A stretch of DNA of 64,000 bases from contig CAZLWE010000002.1 in the NCBI GenBank assembly GCA_964562985.1, positions 53,807-117,806 of the forward strand, in the 5' to 3' direction. Shown piece after piece: positions 54,077 through 61,368 of this stretch. Source of the DNA: SHLQ01 sp964562985 (GTDB lineage: Bacteria; Actinomycetota; Acidimicrobiia; Acidimicrobiales; SHLQ01). Positions within the stretch are counted from its first letter, which is position 1; each line of letters opens with the position of its first letter. The notes beneath the pieces are model-generated. The model made no database searches. It was not told where the DNA came from and saw only the letters and a program-made list of their open reading frames with translations. The position numbers were made by a program, and so were the translations under genes.

Positions 54077-55933
54077 CTACAGGGAGGCGATGAAGGCTTC
54101 GGTGGCTTCGAGGACCGCGACGATCGTCTCTGACTGACGGAAACCGTGACCCTCGCCTGCGAACAGGTGATACGTGACGGGGACACCCTTGGCCTCCAGG
54201 GCGTCGACGATCATCTTGGCCTGGTTCGGTGGCACGACCATGTCTTCGGTCCCCTGCAGAACCAGCATGGGCGAATCGATCTTGTCGACGTGGGTGATCG
54301 GTGAGCGTTCGATGTAGATGGCTTCGTCTTCGGGCCATGCGCCGATAAGGCTGTCGAGGTAGCGAGCTTCGAACTTGTGGGTCTCGGTCGCGAGCGCCCG
54401 AAGGTCGGTCACGCCGTAGCGGCTTACGCCGCCGGAGAACACGTCGTGATGCGCAAGCGCGTTGAGCACGGTGAGCCCGCCCGCGGAGCCACCCTCGATG
54501 ATGAGCGCCGATGGATCAACGCGCCCCTCGTCGGAAAGGTATTTGGCCGCGGCAACGCAATCGACGACGTCGGCCACGCCCCACGCGTTGCGCAGCTCGT
54601 TCCGGTAGAGACGTCCGTAAAGAGTTGACCCTCGGTAGTCGACGTCGGCAACTGCGATTCCCCGGCTCGTCCAGTAGCGAATGGTCAAGTTGAGTTGTCG
54701 ACGAGCTGCCGCAGTTGGGCCACCGTGCACGAGCACCAAAAGGGGTGGAGGGCCGTCGAGCGTCTGGCCATCGGCGAGCGCTGGTTCGTAGAAGAGTGCG
54801 TGGGCGGTAGTACCAGGAGGTTGATGGGTATCGATCGCCGAAACATCGAAGGTGACGAGTTCCGGGTCGGGAAACAGCTCTGCCGGCAAGCCGAGATCCC
54901 GCGGTTGGGAAATTCGGGTCGCCTCCGCGCCGTCGTGCACCCATACCGACGGCTCCTCGCCGAACGACGCGCCGACGTAGGCGACCCGTCCGTCGCCAAG
55001 CGCTCGAATCGAGCTGACCGCGCTATGCCGGTCTTCCACGAAGCCGTTGGGGAACCCGATCGTGTCGCCGTTGGCCGTTCCCGCCACGACCACGAATCCC
55101 TCGGAGATCTCGACCCATCGACTCAGACCGAACACCCACCCGGGCGTGGCGATCTCGAAATCCCCCTCGACGATCGGCGACTGTGCGCCGGTCTCCGGGT
55201 CGACCGCTACGAGGTTCCACCAGTTCTTGCGGTCGGTCACCGCCAAGAGGCGACCGTCGTTCGTCCAGCCGGGCAAGACAATCGACTCGGGAGCATCGTC
55301 AACCGCGGGGATCGCTCGCACGGTCGGTCCTGGTTCGCCGTCGAGCCACGTCGACTCGACCAACACAAGCTCGGTGTGATCCCACGGCATGTTGGGGTGA
55401 TTCCACGCGACACACGCCAACTCGCCACCCAGCCCAAACCGAGGGGAGGCGTAGAAGTCGTGACCGGAAACCAGCACCAGCTCGGTTCCTTGCCCGTCGG
55501 TGCTAACAGCAACGACCTCGTTTTGCACCTCGTCGCCGTCGTGACGCTCACGGACCGCAACGAACCAGTTGCCGTCGGCACTTGTGCGACCGTCTGCGTA
55601 GCGATAGCTCGACGAGGTCAGCTGGATCTCCGTACCCGTTTCGACATCGAGACGAAAGAGCTCTCCTCCGCGTGCATCGTCGCTGTAATACAGAACACCG
55701 TCGGCGACCCACCAAGCGCCGCCCCCGTATTCGTGCACGCGGGTGCGAACGTTTACGTCGGGCCCGGTGATCTCTGCGATGTCACCATCGCGCCAACGCA
55801 CGATGGCGATGCGTCCACCCTCGTTCGGCCTGCTCTCCACCCAGTAGACGTCGGTGCCATCCGCATGCACCTCGGAGATGCCGACCGCTCCGGAGATCAA
55901 GAGTTCGGTAGTAATGGGCGACGCGATCGACAT
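54077..55933 (-). CDS. Prolyl-oligopeptidase family serine peptidase (S9)
   Basis: This 618-residue cytoplasmic peptidase has an N-terminal ~370-residue beta-propeller (VHEYGGGAWWVADGVLYYSDD, SYRYADGRTSADGNWFVAVRE, PNMPWDHTELVLV) that gates access, and a C-terminal alpha/beta hydrolase domain. LLVLVHGGPTAAARRQLN precedes the nucleophile motif IEGGSAGGLTVL; the charge relay continues with Asp in VLQGTEDMVVPPNQ and His in FAGEGHGFRQSE. It resembles acylaminoacyl peptidases/dipeptidyl aminopeptidases. It converges on alkB with stops three bases apart. Confidence 0.93.
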   Translation of the reverse strand: MSIASPITTELLISGAVGISEVHADGTDVYWVESRPNEGGRIAIVRWRDGDIAEITGPDVNVRTRVHEYGGGAWWVADGVLYYSDDARGGELFRLDVETGTEIQLTSSSYRYADGRTSADGNWFVAVRERHDGDEVQNEVVAVSTDGQGTELVLVSGHDFYASPRFGLGGELACVAWNHPNMPWDHTELVLVESTWLDGEPGPTVRAIPAVDDAPESIVLPGWTNDGRLLAVTDRKNWWNLVAVDPETGAQSPIVEGDFEIATPGWVFGLSRWVEISEGFVVVAGTANGDTIGFPNGFVEDRHSAVSSIRALGDGRVAYVGASFGEEPSVWVHDGAEATRISQPRDLGLPAELFPDPELVTFDVSAIDTHQPPGTTAHALFYEPALADGQTLDGPPPLLVLVHGGPTAAARRQLNLTIRYWTSRGIAVADVDYRGSTLYGRLYRNELRNAWGVADVVDCVAAAKYLSDEGRVDPSALIIEGGSAGGLTVLNALAHHDVFSGGVSRYGVTDLRALATETHKFEARYLDSLIGAWPEDEAIYIERSPITHVDKIDSPMLVLQGTEDMVVPPNQAKMIVDALEAKGVPVTYHLFAGEGHGFRQSETIVAVLEATEAFIASL

Positions 55934-55997
55934 GTCGGCATTCTGCCACCCGCGGCCCCATTTCAGCGACTGACCTTGCTTGGGTTAGTTTCAACCG

Positions 55998-56282
55998 ATG
56001 GCAGAAGAGCAATCCCTCCGCCGCCAAGCGCGTGAAGCGTTCGGCTTTGGCACTCCCGACGCGGACACCGCCCCCGGCGCAGCGTTCGCCGGCTCACTGC
56101 TGGGCGGCATCATCGTGGGAGCGATCTTCTGGTTCGTCGTCAACCCGAACATTGGAGTCCTCGTGCTCCTCTTCTCCCTCGCCTCGGGAATCTTCCGCGA
56201 AATCGCTCGCTACCGAGAGGCGAAGGCCGCCGCAAAGGCGCGAAAGTCCCGCAAAGGCAAGAGCAAAAAGCGCAAGCGTTAG
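55998..56282 (+). CDS. Small membrane protein with basic C-terminus
   Basis: The 94 residues have an acidic/polar N-terminus, two close hydrophobic segments (AFAGSLLGGIIVGAIFWFVV and IGVLVLLFSLASGIF) forming a hairpin, and a C-terminal tail of about 25 residues that is almost all Lys, Arg and Ala (AKAAAKARKSRKGKSKKRKR). Such a tail should face the cytoplasm and could bind nucleic acid or acidic lipids. No family recognised. It converges on the selenoprotein candidate with a 4-base overlap of the stops. Confidence 0.75.
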   Translation: MAEEQSLRRQAREAFGFGTPDADTAPGAAFAGSLLGGIIVGAIFWFVVNPNIGVLVLLFSLASGIFREIARYREAKAAAKARKSRKGKSKKRKR

Positions 56283-56872
56283 CTATCGATGAGTGCCTGG
56301 ACTCGTTCGGCGAGTTCGGCTTCTTCGAAGCTGCCGATGTTGACGTCGATGCTTCCGTCGTCGTTCACGAACGCGAACGCTGGCTGATCGAAGATCTCGA
56401 GTTCGGACCAGATCACACCATCGATATCGATGAGATGATCGAAAGCGCCGACAGCGTTGTCGTCGACGAACGATTCCATTGACGCGATGTCGTCGGATCG
56501 GCTCGGAAGTCCGAGGAAGGTGACCTGGTCACCGAGTTGTGCTTGTACCGCTGCGACCGCAGGGGCTTCTCGTCGACAACGGACTCACCAGGGAGCCCAG
56601 AACCAGACGACCACGTCTTGGCCCTCAAGGCTGTTGGTATCGATCTGGGCGCCGCCGACGGTGTCGGCGACGAGGGTGGGCAATCCAGCCCCTCCTCCAG
56701 CGGCTTCGGCTTCTTCGACGGCCGCTGCTTCAGCGTTGTCGACCGGTGCTGCTGCCTCTTCGGTTGGTGCGGTGCCGCAGGCTGTGGCGAGAACCGCCAC
56801 ACACAATCCGGCAGCTCCAGCACGGAGCCTCGCTCTTCTTCGCACTGCTCTTCTTGAGGTAGTTGATTTCAA
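56279..56872 (-). CDS. Mpt53/DsbE-like thioredoxin-fold lipoprotein with in-frame TGA at the active-site Cys (candidate selenoprotein)
   Basis: The frame from TTG 56872 (ribosome binding site AGGAG) gives 197 residues if the TGA at 56585-56587 is read as an amino acid. Signal peptide AAGLCVAVLATACG has a lipobox; a Glu/Ala-rich linker follows. The redox segment is VVVWFWAPW-TGA-VRCRREAPAV, with TGA exactly where the first Cys of the thioredoxin CxxC belongs and the second Cys intact. Downstream, in the same frame, the fold is fully preserved (VTFLGLPSRSDDIASMESFVDD, DIDGVIWSELEIFDQPAFAFVNDDG with cis-Pro), closely matching mycobacterial Mpt53. A SECIS-like hairpin follows the TGA. The alternative, a simple nonsense mutation, needs the downstream conservation to be recent. 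Confidence 0.7.
56547..56566 (-). promoter_or_regulatory. SECIS-like hairpin downstream of the in-frame TGA
   Basis: In the minus-strand RNA, CUGC and GCAG enclose the loop GGUC; beyond one C-C mismatch, GCC pairs with GGU. The apical GGU is the feature contacted by bacterial SelB, and 26 nucleotides lie between the UGA and the loop, inside the spacing usual for bacterial SECIS elements. Confidence 0.55.
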
Positions 56873-57000
56873 GGTGCTCCTGCTTGTACGGACGACTTGT
56901 TCGGGGGGTATGACTTCGATAACTCACGCTTCGAAGACTGAGGCGTCCCAAAGTTGAGACGCCCACACCCCCATGACGCGGCTCGCTGCGGGGTGGTCAC
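56869..57000 (-). CDS. Possible leader ORF coupled to the thioredoxin-like gene
   Basis: A GTG at 56998-57000 opens a 43-codon frame (VTTPQRAASWGCGRLNFG...) whose TGA overlaps the TTG start of the thioredoxin-like gene. Its first 13 residues and the underlying DNA resemble the leader ORF before the DUF2892 gene. The remainder of the peptide is low-complexity, and I see no clear promoter directly upstream. The similarity and identical coupling argue for a regulatory leader, but it may be only a shared structured RNA. Confidence 0.35.
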   Translation of the reverse strand: MTTPQRAASWGCGRLNFGTPQSSKRELSKSYPPNKSSVQAGAP

Positions 57001-57101
57001 AAAAACTTCCGAGAGATCGGGGTGTGCGGCTACCAAGTCCCGGGAAAGGACTTTGATGTTCACAGCATCGATCGAAGGCCGAGCACTCAACGAGCGTGCA
57101 G

Positions 57102-57131
57102 TTGACGTATTGTCCGAATGTCCGTACATTT
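57102..57131 (+). promoter_or_regulatory. Promoter of the CstB-like operon with shared 19-bp element
   Basis: TTGACG (57102-57107) and TACATT (57125-57130) are 17 bases apart. The 19-base TCCGAATGTCCGTACATTT (57113-57131) recurs upstream of DUF2892. It contains the dyad AATGT-CCGT-ACATT, a candidate repressor site. An ATG six bases after the -10 opens a seven-codon ORF (MAPFGRQ, 57137-57160), possibly a leaderless leader peptide. Confidence 0.6.
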
Positions 57132-57173
57132 AATCCATGGCGCCTTTCGGACGCCAATAGACAAGGAATACCA

Positions 57174-58553
57174 ATGATTTTCGAACAGCATTATCTCGAC
57201 TGCCTGTCACAGGCCTCCTACTTCATTGGCGATGAGACCACCGGTCGCGCCATTGTCGTCGACCCACGACGTGACATCGCGCCCTACCTCGAGAGTGCGA
57301 AGGAACACGGCATGTCGATCGACTACGTGCTCGAGACCCATTTCCACGCCGACTTCCTTTCCGGCCACCTCGAAATGGCAGCTGCGACGGGCGCCAAGAT
57401 CGGATACGGATCAGCAGCCGACACCGAGTTCGAAGCCCAGAAACTTGACCATGGCGAGCGAATCTCGCTCGGCGAAGTAGAGATCGAGGTTCGCCATACC
57501 CCAGGGCACACACCCGAATCGGTCAGCTACGTGGTGTACGAGTCAGCCGACGCCGCGCCTCACGGCGTAATCACCGGCGACACGCTATTCATCGGTGACG
57601 TTGGGCGACCTGACCTGCTCTCGGCCGCGGGCATGACGTCAGAAGAACTCGCCGGAATGTTGTACGACTCGCTTCACGAGCAGCTCATGACCCTTCCTGA
57701 TGAGACGTTGGTATACCCCGGCCATGGCGCTGGCTCCTCTTGCGGCAAGAACATGTCGAGCGAAACGGTGTCGACCATCGGCGCTCAGCGAAGGAACAAC
57801 TATGCGCTCGCTGATATGTCAAAAGACGAGTTCATCGGCGTAGTCACGGCCGGGCAGACCGCTCCACCTAACTACTTCGCACACGACGCTGCCCTCAATC
57901 GAGAGATGCGTCCATTGCTCGACGAAGCAGCGCTCCCCAAATCGATGTCGCTCACCGAAGCGCTCGCTGCCCAAGAGTCAGGCGCGGTGATCCTCGACGC
58001 TCGCTCCCCCGAAGACTTCGCAACCGGCCACATCGCCGGATCGGTGAACATCGGGATCGGCGGACGCTACGCCGAGTTCGCTGGTGGCGTTCTACGGCCG
58101 ACCACCGACATCATCTTGGTCACAGACGTTGGCCAAGAGCTCGAAGCAAAGAACCGCCTCGGGCGAATCGGTTTCGACAATGTAGTCGGCGCGATCGACT
58201 ACCCGAAGAAGGCAATGGCGGACAATCTTGAAGCCACCGCTCAAGCGAAGCGCGTGGATGTTGCAGGACTCGTCGAGCTGCAGAAAGATCTCCCCCACCT
58301 GCAGCTCGTCGATGTCCGTCAACCCGGAGAAACAGCTGGCGGCACCATCGAAGGAGCCATCATCATTCCGCTGACTCGACTCACCGATGAGCTCAGCGCC
58401 CTAGACGACACGAAACCCATCGCCATCTACTGCGCAGGTGGCTTTCGATCATCGATCGCTGCCAGCATTCTCCGAGCGAACGGCTTTGGCGGTTACGTCT
58501 CCGACCTTCTGGGCGGCTACGGCGCCTGGACCAAAGCACACGCCACCGCGTAG
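57174..58553 (+). CDS. CstB-like persulfide dioxygenase-rhodanese fusion (MBL fold + two rhodanese domains)
   Basis: The 459 residues from ATG 57174 comprise an ETHE1-type metallo-beta-lactamase domain (THFHADFLSGHLE metal motif, HTPGHTPESVSY, GDTLFIGDVGRPDL, YPGHGAGSSCGKNMSSE), a middle rhodanese-like domain (AVILDARSPEDFATGHIAGSVNIG) whose catalytic Cys position is not Cys (VTDVGQELEA), and an active C-terminal rhodanese domain with IYCAGGFRSSIAAS. This is the architecture and length of staphylococcal CstB, which oxidises persulfides and makes thiosulfate to detoxify sulfide. It heads an operon with another rhodanese, an ECF sigma factor and an anti-sigma factor. Confidence 0.9.
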   Translation: MIFEQHYLDCLSQASYFIGDETTGRAIVVDPRRDIAPYLESAKEHGMSIDYVLETHFHADFLSGHLEMAAATGAKIGYGSAADTEFEAQKLDHGERISLGEVEIEVRHTPGHTPESVSYVVYESADAAPHGVITGDTLFIGDVGRPDLLSAAGMTSEELAGMLYDSLHEQLMTLPDETLVYPGHGAGSSCGKNMSSETVSTIGAQRRNNYALADMSKDEFIGVVTAGQTAPPNYFAHDAALNREMRPLLDEAALPKSMSLTEALAAQESGAVILDARSPEDFATGHIAGSVNIGIGGRYAEFAGGVLRPTTDIILVTDVGQELEAKNRLGRIGFDNVVGAIDYPKKAMADNLEATAQAKRVDVAGLVELQKDLPHLQLVDVRQPGETAGGTIEGAIIIPLTRLTDELSALDDTKPIAIYCAGGFRSSIAASILRANGFGGYVSDLLGGYGAWTKAHATA

Positions 58554-58576
58554 ACGACCCTGAGGCCTCTCTCATC

Positions 58577-58912
58577 ATGCATACCGATCATCCCATTACT
58601 GACTACAAAACAGTCGTTACCGGCGACGCGCAATTCGTCGACGTGCGAGAACCCGACGAGGTCGCCCAAGGCACCCTGCCTGGCACACGCAACATCCCGG
58701 TCGGCGAAATCGCAGACCGACTATCCGAGCTCGAAAGCGACAAGCGTGTAGTCGTCATGTGCCGCAGCGGTGGACGCAGCACGACGGCAGCCGAGATCTT
58801 GGCCGCTGCGGGCTTTGGCGATGTCGTGAACCTTTCTGGCGGATGGCTGGCCTGGGAGAAGGCACAAAAGCGAGAGTCCGGCGGCGGCTCGTTCCTCTCC
58901 CGTTTCCGATGA
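58577..58912 (+). CDS. Single-domain rhodanese (sulfurtransferase)
   Basis: The 111 residues form one rhodanese domain: AQFVDVREPDEVAQGTLPGTRNIPVGEIADRL, active-site loop VMCRSGGRSTTAAEILA with catalytic Cys, and VVNLSGGWLAWEKA. A short tail rich in Gly/Ser and Arg ends it. It can carry a persulfide between the CstB-like enzyme and acceptors. Its stop overlaps the sigma factor ATG (ATGA), 24 bases after the dioxygenase gene. Confidence 0.92.
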   Translation: MHTDHPITDYKTVVTGDAQFVDVREPDEVAQGTLPGTRNIPVGEIADRLSELESDKRVVVMCRSGGRSTTAAEILAAAGFGDVVNLSGGWLAWEKAQKRESGGGSFLSRFR

Positions 58913-59451
58913 CCGTGACCACCGAACACGGCGGGGCCACAGGCTCCCTGCACACACGAATCGAAGCGCTGTTTCGCGCCCACATCGATGCCGTCTACAA
59001 CGTTGCCTACCGAGTGTTGTGGAACGCAGCGGACACCGAAGACGCCGTCCAAGCGGCATTCGTGAAGGCCTTCACCCGCCTCGATCAACTCGAAGACTCC
59101 GACAGGGCTCGCCCATGGCTTTTGCAGATCACCTATCGAGAAGCGATCACCATCGTTCGCCGGCGGCGCGACGTGCCCACCGACCCGACCGAGATGCCCG
59201 AAACCAGCTCAACGACGCACGGTCCTGACGAGTTGGCGATTGCCCGGACCGTTGCCGATCAAATTTCCGAGGCCCTTTCGCAGCTTCGCGAGGATGAGCG
59301 CATCGCCGTCGTGCTGCGCGACGTCGAGGAGCTGCCCATGCGCGAGGTCGCGGACGTGCTCGAAATCGGGCTATCCGCGGCCAAGATGCGAGTCCACCGA
59401 GGCCGCGCCGAACTCCGGCGGCTCTTGTCGGCTTCTGAGGTGCATGGATGA
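58909..59451 (+). CDS. ECF-family RNA polymerase sigma factor
   Basis: A 180-residue sigma factor with region 2 (LFRAHIDAVYNVAYRVLWNAADTEDAVQAAFVKAFTRL, RPWLLQITYREAITIVRRRR) and region 4 (LSQLREDERIAVVLRDVEELPMREVADVLEIGLSAAKMRVHRGRAELRRLL). ATG 58909 overlaps the rhodanese stop and the stop overlaps the zf-HC2 anti-sigma gene, so sigma and anti-sigma are made together. By analogy with SigR/RsrA-type pairs it may respond to thiol or sulfur redox stress, which fits the operon. Target promoters unknown. Confidence 0.93.
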   Translation: MTVTTEHGGATGSLHTRIEALFRAHIDAVYNVAYRVLWNAADTEDAVQAAFVKAFTRLDQLEDSDRARPWLLQITYREAITIVRRRRDVPTDPTEMPETSSTTHGPDELAIARTVADQISEALSQLREDERIAVVLRDVEELPMREVADVLEIGLSAAKMRVHRGRAELRRLLSASEVHG

Positions 59452-59678
59452 ACTGCGAAACGCTCGCCGCGCACCTGACCGACTTCCTCGAGGGCGACCT
59501 GGCCGAAGCCGAAGAGATGGCGGCCTTGGATCACTTGTCGACATGCACCGCGTGCGAGGTCGTGTTGGCCGAGACACGCAGCGTTGTTGACCTCGCCCAC
59601 GATCACGGCAGGGTTCCCCTCAGCGACGACGATCGTTCCCGAATGCTCAACGGGGTCTTGCGCGAGATCGACGAGTAG
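59448..59678 (+). CDS. Zinc-finger (zf-HC2) anti-sigma factor
   Basis: This 76-residue soluble protein has the ZAS motif: MNCETLAAHLTDFLEGDL and DHLSTCTACEVVLAE, i.e. H-x3-C-x2-C, which binds zinc and can release the sigma factor upon thiol oxidation. It lacks the transmembrane domain of many relatives. It overlaps the ECF sigma gene (ATGA). A close paralog lies on the opposite strand, end to end, at 59707-59937. Confidence 0.9.
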   Translation: MNCETLAAHLTDFLEGDLAEAEEMAALDHLSTCTACEVVLAETRSVVDLAHDHGRVPLSDDDRSRMLNGVLREIDE

Positions 59679-59706
59679 GCCGTCTAGCTCGACAACGCCA
59701 CTCGCA

Positions 59707-59937
59707 TCATTCGCCTACCTCACCAAGCAGTGTTGCGAGGAGCCGCTCACGATCTTGGGCTGTCAGCTCGGCTCGGCCGTGTTGGTGAGCGAGCCGGACG
59801 ACCTTTCGGGTGTCAGCGAGCACTCCCTCACATGACGTGCATGTGGAGAGATGCGCAATGGCTGCCGACTCCACGGCGGGCGTGAGTTCGCCCTCGAGGA
59901 AATCGGTCAGCCGTTCGGCAAGCGTGGCGCAGTTCAT
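59707..59937 (-). CDS. Zinc-finger (zf-HC2) anti-sigma factor paralog
   Basis: The 76 residues (MNCATLAERLTDFLEGEL, AHLSTCTSCEGVLADTRKVVRLAHQHGRAEL) align along their full length with the 59448 protein, keeping the zinc ligands H-x3-C-x2-C. It is convergent to its paralog with 28 bases between stops and follows ccdA by 28 bases on its own strand. No sigma factor accompanies it, so it may titrate the same ECF factor from a separately regulated transcript, that of ccdA/DUF2892. ATG 59937 is fixed by alignment to the paralog; a longer frame to 60021 overlaps ccdA. Confidence 0.85.
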   Translation of the reverse strand: MNCATLAERLTDFLEGELTPAVESAAIAHLSTCTSCEGVLADTRKVVRLAHQHGRAELTAQDRERLLATLLGEVGE

Positions 59938-59965
59938 ATGGAGAGGGAGGTCCTGCGAACTGTGC

Positions 59966-60907
59966 TCATGAAGCCTGAGGGAGGACGCCGCCTGTCGGGT
60001 TCGTGCCGGTTCGGCGAGCAATGAAGCCGCCGATGATAATCACAGCGTTGACGATGACGAATGGCCACGCCAGCAACTGTGTGCGCGGAATGCTCCTACC
60101 GAAGAGCGAGACCTCAGCGTTGAACCAACCGGTAGCGCCTGCCTGAAGGTCGCCGACACCGAGGTTGATCGTGTCGAGGAACGGCCAGACGCCATCACCG
60201 AGCGGCCATTCGTTCAGCACCTGAAGTTCCCAGATGCCATAGCCGATCGAATACGGCCCGACGATCAGCAACAGGATGCCCGAGATGAAATTGATCTTGG
60301 GCAAGATGCTGCGGAACTTGCCAACCAGGCTTTGCTTGCCGAGAGCAAGTAGCAGGGTGATCATGGTGGCGAGCAAGCCCATGCCGAGGCCGTAGCTCAC
60401 AAGCGAACCCAGGCTCGATGTGAAGCCACCACCGCCGGGGCCGGCGTTGATGCTGCCCGAGTTGATCGCGGCGATGAACAGACCGAGCGTGCAGGTCAGC
60501 GACGCCGTGGCGTACGAGGCTCCGAACAGGAACATCGACGCGAACGAGCCCGACGATCCCCCCTTTTGCATCTTGGGGAGCTTCAGCGTGAGCTGGTAGC
60601 CGCCCAACATAGCGATGCCCAACACGATCAACCCGATGCCGAGCGCGATGTTGAAGTACGGCAGGCGGGAGGCAAGTGCGCCTTGCAAGCCGCCGAGCAC
60701 AAGCCCGAAGAAGCCGAACACGACGAGCATGCCCAACGTCATGGCGAGACCGACGCCTTGGGCTCGATTGAGCGGCACCCAACGGCTGGTCGATTCGTAT
60801 TTCTGGCCGAGGAACACGCCGAGGTAGGCGGGTAGCAAACCAAACCCGCACGGGTTGATCAATGCGACCATGCCCACACCGAAGGCGAAGGCGTTAAAGA
60901 GAGTCAT
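59966..60907 (-). CDS. ccdA: CcdA/DsbD-type transmembrane thiol-electron carrier
   Basis: The 313 residues span about seven to eight helices. The two redox Cys of CcdA are visible: GMVALINPCGFGLLPAYLGVFLG in the first helix and ATASLTCTLGLFIAA in the fourth. It passes reducing equivalents from cytoplasmic thioredoxin to extracytoplasmic thioredoxin-fold proteins. The Mpt53-like lipoprotein encoded at 56279-56872 is the obvious nearby acceptor; cytochrome c maturation is the other classical use. It follows the DUF2892 gene by 36 bases. The C-terminal extension past residue ~215 is longer than in minimal CcdA and has an extracytoplasmic loop. Confidence 0.9.
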   Translation of the reverse strand: MTLFNAFAFGVGMVALINPCGFGLLPAYLGVFLGQKYESTSRWVPLNRAQGVGLAMTLGMLVVFGFFGLVLGGLQGALASRLPYFNIALGIGLIVLGIAMLGGYQLTLKLPKMQKGGSSGSFASMFLFGASYATASLTCTLGLFIAAINSGSINAGPGGGGFTSSLGSLVSYGLGMGLLATMITLLLALGKQSLVGKFRSILPKINFISGILLLIVGPYSIGYGIWELQVLNEWPLGDGVWPFLDTINLGVGDLQAGATGWFNAEVSLFGRSIPRTQLLAWPFVIVNAVIIIGGFIARRTGTNPTGGVLPQAS

Positions 60908-60943
60908 CGGATGTCCTGGGGGGGTAGACAGTCGGGAATGGCA

Positions 60944-61144
60944 CTAGGCGCCCGTGACCTTGCGGGTGCCGGTCTTGAGCAGCGCGTAAATCGGACAGAA
61001 GCCGATCGCTCCGGTGATGGCGAGGATCAAGCCCGGCACGATTGCGACAACCGCGAGAGCCCCATTCAAGACGGTGAAGCCCAAGATCAGCAGAACTGCT
61101 CCGGCCACTCCACGCAGGACGCGATCTGTAGTTGATTCGTTCAT
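60944..61144 (-). CDS. DUF2892 small membrane protein (YgaP-tail-like)
   Basis: The 66 residues start MNESTTDRVLRGVAGAVLLILGF and form two transmembrane helices ending with IGFCPIYALLKTGTRKVTG, the DUF2892 signature. The FCP-x-Y motif contains one Cys at the membrane interface. In YgaP the same domain anchors a rhodanese, and free copies often sit in sulfur-trafficking operons. Ribosome binding site GGAG; ATG overlaps the stop of a leader ORF. First structural gene of the operon with ccdA. Confidence 0.9.
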   Translation of the reverse strand: MNESTTDRVLRGVAGAVLLILGFTVLNGALAVVAIVPGLILAITGAIGFCPIYALLKTGTRKVTGA

Positions 61145-61224
61145 TTCAGTACTCCATTGAGTTGAGGTGGACCCCGGTGTGGCGCCCCGTACCTCCATGA
61201 CGCGTCCGCCTTGGAAGCGGTCAC
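61141..61224 (-). CDS. Possible leaderless leader ORF before DUF2892
   Basis: A GTG at 61222-61224 lies four bases after the -10 TACATT, so transcription could begin at or next to it. The 27-codon frame (VTASKADASWRYGAPHRG...) ends in TGA overlapping the DUF2892 ATG. Its start resembles the leader ORF at 56869-57000 in DNA (GTGACC-N14-CGCGTCATGG) and in peptide (VT-----A-ASW--G). Confidence 0.4.
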   Translation of the reverse strand: MTASKADASWRYGAPHRGPPQLNGVLK

Positions 61225-61227
61225 GAG

Positions 61228-61258
61228 AAATGTACGGACATTCGGATAGCCCATCCAA
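61228..61258 (-). promoter_or_regulatory. Promoter of the DUF2892-ccdA operon with shared 19-bp element
   Basis: On the minus strand TTGGAT (61253-61258) and TACATT (61229-61234) are 18 bases apart. The 19-base TCCGAATGTCCGTACATTT at 61228-61246 is identical to that in the CstB-like promoter and holds the same relation to the -10. Confidence 0.6.
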
Positions 61259-61368
61259 TAAGGCCGTTGATAGAGCGAACTTCGGGCATAGCCGCTGCGG
61301 ACAACTTCTTCACAGGCTCTCAGCTCTTTCTCAGCAGTTGACGTGACGGTTGTGTCAGTCTTTTCGAC

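Noticed and set aside
61200..61235. SAM-IV riboswitch-like string GGTCACGAG on the plus strand
   Set aside because: It is followed by a promoter for the opposite strand and lacks the rest of the riboswitch core; the similarity is confined to the first bases.
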